A stretch of 47,304 nt of DNA from positions 1 to 47,304 of the forward strand of contig JBJXFX010000072.1 of the NCBI GenBank assembly GCA_046152925.1, in the 5' to 3' direction. Origin of the DNA: CAMAUF01 sp046152925 (lineage in GTDB: Bacteria > Chloroflexota > Dehalococcoidia > Tepidiformales > Tepidiformaceae). Below are positions 46,769-47,304 of this stretch, one piece after another (position 1 is the first letter of the stretch; every line of letters begins with the position of its first letter). Under the pieces are notes generated by a model. The model searched no databases. It worked only from the letters and a program-made list of their open reading frames with translations, and was not told the DNA's origin. A program made the position numbers and the translations under genes.

Positions 46769-47304
46769 TCACGAGCAGCTGAGGGTGACGGTGCCCGAAC
46801 CGAGGCGCCCGACACCGGCCCCGGACCAGGTGAGCGTGTAGACGCCGGGCGGCAACGGGGCGTTGAGGTTGCTGAACGCCGTCCCGCTGGCGGCCGACTC
46901 GGTGTAGCTGAAGACGCCTTGGGCGGGACCGCTCCAGGTGGCGGTCAGGTCCAAGGGGACGGGGAGGTTGGCGTAGGGGGCGTATGCGGTGAGTTGGACG
47001 GGTTCGCAGCCGCCGCGGGCCGCGTTGATCACACCGCCCGCGGCCACACAGGCCGTGGGGCTGCAGAATTGCGTGACGGTGAACGAGGTCGCTGGGCGAG
47101 CAGGGGTTGGTGTGGGCGGGACGGGCGACGGCGTTGGCGGTACGGGGGTTGGAGGAGGCGGCGTGGCGGTTGGCGGCAGCGGAGCCGGCGTTGAGGGCGC
47201 CGTGGTCGCCGCAGCCGGGGGAGGGCTCGCCGTGTTCTGGGCCGCTGCAGTCGTCGTTGGCGAGGCGGGAGTTTCCGTTGACGCCGGGCTGGTTGACGTT
47301 GGCG
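46769..47304 (-). CDS. Secreted protein with Pro/Thr-rich linker, 5' end outside the window
   Basis: The frame is open from the window edge to the TGA at 46769-46771. The visible N-terminal part is a low-complexity Pro/Thr/Ala/Ser linker of about 75 residues; then FTVTQFCSPTACVAAGG and a beta-rich C-terminal domain of about 90 residues with LDLTATWSGPAQGVFSYTE, GVYTLTWSGAG and Cys residues (last residues CS). This resembles an exported beta-sandwich module. A GTG at 47047 is not the true start. No family recognised. Confidence 0.7.
   Translation of the reverse strand, partial: PTSTSPASTETPASPTTTAAAQNTASPPPAAATTAPSTPAPLPPTATPPPPTPVPPTPSPVPPTPTPARPATSFTVTQFCSPTACVAAGGVINAARGGCEPVQLTAYAPYANLPVPLDLTATWSGPAQGVFSYTESAASGTAFSNLNAPLPPGVYTLTWSGAGVGRLGSGTVTLSCS

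Overview
The window is GC-rich, densely packed bacterial chromosome with many 4-base ATGA/GTGA gene overlaps and almost no insertion-sequence content. The gene set suggests a Chloroflexota-like organism, perhaps from the Dehalococcoidia side: DUF503, ScpB with an AmaP-like protein, a GerW-like protein, several LLM/F420-type oxidoreductases, many acyl-CoA enzymes and a ZnuABC-type importer. This placement is inference from gene content; no rRNA or other phylogenetic marker is present. No phage, plasmid, transposase or CRISPR array was seen.

Layout. 1-1131 is the 3' part of an IPT/TIG surface protein closed by a strong terminator. 1193-4250 (minus) is a housekeeping run: mtaB, an AmaP-like membrane protein, scpB, DUF503. 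4345-7726 (plus) holds a GerW-like protein translationally coupled to an APH(6)-like kinase, an acyl-CoA dehydrogenase and a Thr/Pro-rich membrane protein. 7730-10032 (minus) encodes two coupled class III CoA-transferase subunits, divergent from a short-chain dehydrogenase. 11133-13112 (minus) encodes an enolase-superfamily enzyme and an LLM oxidoreductase. 13214-14031 lies between tRNA-Ser(TGA) and tRNA-Thr(CGT) and holds a broken toxin-antitoxin pair and a perfect CRP-type palindrome. 14100-17616 has an SGNH-like enzyme, a Tat-exported haem peroxidase and, converging on it, a pair of AhpD/carboxymuconolactone-decarboxylase-like genes. One of that pair has an in-frame TGA in its CxxC position and looks like a selenoprotein. 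17700-21685 (plus) is RlmD-like methyltransferase, Maf, a flavin monooxygenase/ACAD-like enzyme and an alpha/beta hydrolase. 21695-24286 (minus) is an unknown disordered acidic protein followed by a signal peptidase I with a long disordered N-terminus. 24355-27423 (plus) is ECF sigma, anti-sigma, SIMPL protein and a metallopeptidase. 27433-29890 (minus) is an MBL-fold hydrolase, a GcvT-like protein and a degenerate Nudix protein. 30015-32797 is a Zn/Mn ABC importer, followed by SirB1-like, Crp/Fnr, GDPD-like and HemW genes (to 36277). The rest is a DUF4010 membrane protein, a tandem universal stress protein, an MNT/HEPN pair, three LLM oxidoreductases, a disulfide oxidoreductase, VapBC, a lipoprotein SGNH hydrolase, a crotonase and a partial secreted protein.

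Functional themes. Acyl-CoA and probably aromatic or xenobiotic catabolism recurs: acyl-CoA dehydrogenase, CoA-transferase pair, SDR, crotonase and four LLM flavoenzymes. Redox defence is the second theme (haem peroxidase, AhpD-like pair). Several enzymes have lost canonical catalytic residues: one CoA-transferase subunit, the crotonase, the Nudix protein, VapC, the GDPD and the disulfide reductase. The candidate selenoprotein is the most novel item, because ordinary gene calling would split it into two fragments.
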